Positions 63,926 to 64,000 of a stretch of DNA of 64,000 nt are shown here, one piece after another. Both the position numbers and the translations under genes were made by a program. Below the pieces are notes generated by a model that made no database searches, had not been told where the DNA came from, and saw only the letters and a list, made by a program, of their open reading frames with translations. The number at the start of each line of letters is the position of its first letter. Position 1 is the first letter of the stretch. This stretch comes from Seminibacterium arietis (lineage in GTDB: Bacteria > Pseudomonadota > Gammaproteobacteria > Enterobacterales > Pasteurellaceae), in contig NZ_JBHTJN010000012.1 of NCBI RefSeq assembly GCF_042675725.1, positions 132,152 through 196,151 of the forward strand, written 5' to 3'.

Positions 63926-64000
63926 CACACAACGACACGGCGTTGTAAGTAGATGACCGTGTCGTTTTTTTGTTCTTTAACAACTGATAGACAATCTGTG
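63926..64000 (+). ncRNA. Start of the rRNA operon leader with boxA
   Basis: TGTTCTTTAACAA (63971-63983) matches the boxA antitermination element of rRNA leaders, and ACAATCTGTG after it is typical of the sequence before 16S in gamma-proteobacteria. The 16S gene itself lies outside the window. The 5' end is estimated from the -10 position. Confidence 0.85.
63931..63971 (+). terminator. Terminator-like hairpin in the rRNA leader
   Basis: AACGACACGG (63931-63940) and CCGTGTCGTT (63957-63966) form a perfect ten-bp stem with a 16-base loop, ending in seven T's (63965-63971) directly at boxA. It would lie within about 45 bases of the transcript start. Confidence 0.7.

Overview
The window is a piece of a Pasteurellaceae chromosome. 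The best evidence is the DNA uptake signal of the Haemophilus influenzae type (core AAGTGCGGT). I count about forty copies by eye, inside genes and as inverted pairs in terminators. The low G+C, the gene content (SiaR-type sialic acid operon, lic1 phosphocholine locus, hemoglobin-type TonB receptor) and the arrangements radC-coaBC-dut-slmA-crp, rpe-gph-trpS and gmk-rpoZ-spoT-recG all fit a Haemophilus/Histophilus-like commensal or pathogen. I cannot name the species.

Layout. 1-1792: end of yqgE, ruvX/yqgF and a secreted SAM-hydrolase-fold protein. 1913-10227: a seven-gene minus-strand accessory operon. It encodes a coiled-coil membrane protein, a P-loop GTPase-like protein with tandem N-terminal repeats, a tail-anchored GTPase-partner-like protein, a VWA protein, a Ser/Thr-kinase-like protein, a PP2C phosphatase and a lipoprotein with Sel1-like and WG repeats. 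A hidden small gene lies inside it. 10466-13695: MarR regulator with an EmrAB efflux pair. 13785-18736: Dps, PABA synthesis, two small lipoproteins, an XRE regulator and RidA. 18921-21917: hemoglobin/transferrin-type TonB receptor behind a Fur-like box, then ArgO. 22039-35448: mostly housekeeping genes (rpe, gph, trpS, psd, fklB, proB, yjjPB, folA, mutM, rpmG, rpmB, radC, coaBC, dut, slmA, yheU, crp). 35529-43535: plsB and lexA (divergent, two LexA boxes), rpsF-priB-rpsR-rplI, rnr-rlmB. 43613-47457: sialic acid catabolism (nanE, nanK, yhcH, siaR, nanA). 47733-53380: ftsB, ispD, a Kef-type antiporter, a TerC/CBS protein and gapA. 53754-57252: lic1 locus with a tetranucleotide repeat tract. 57360-63462: gmk, rpoZ, spoT, recG, murI. 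The window ends in an rRNA operon leader (promoter, hairpin, boxA) just before a 16S gene.

The most interesting region is 1.9-10.3 kb. It resembles the E. coli YegL/YegI/YegK (TerY-P type) VWA-kinase-phosphatase triad, here joined to a GTPase, a GTPase-associated-like protein, a membrane coiled-coil protein and a lipoprotein. This suggests a phospho- and GTP-regulated envelope-linked stress or conflict system. A 20-bp direct repeat flanks it, I find no Haemophilus-type uptake signal inside it, and it carries a palindrome of the other Pasteurellaceae uptake-signal type (AAGCGGT core), so it looks horizontally acquired. Second in interest is the lic1 locus: its repeat tract lies in a short leader reading frame that is not fused to licA in any repeat phase, so any phase variation would need translational coupling or a similar mechanism.
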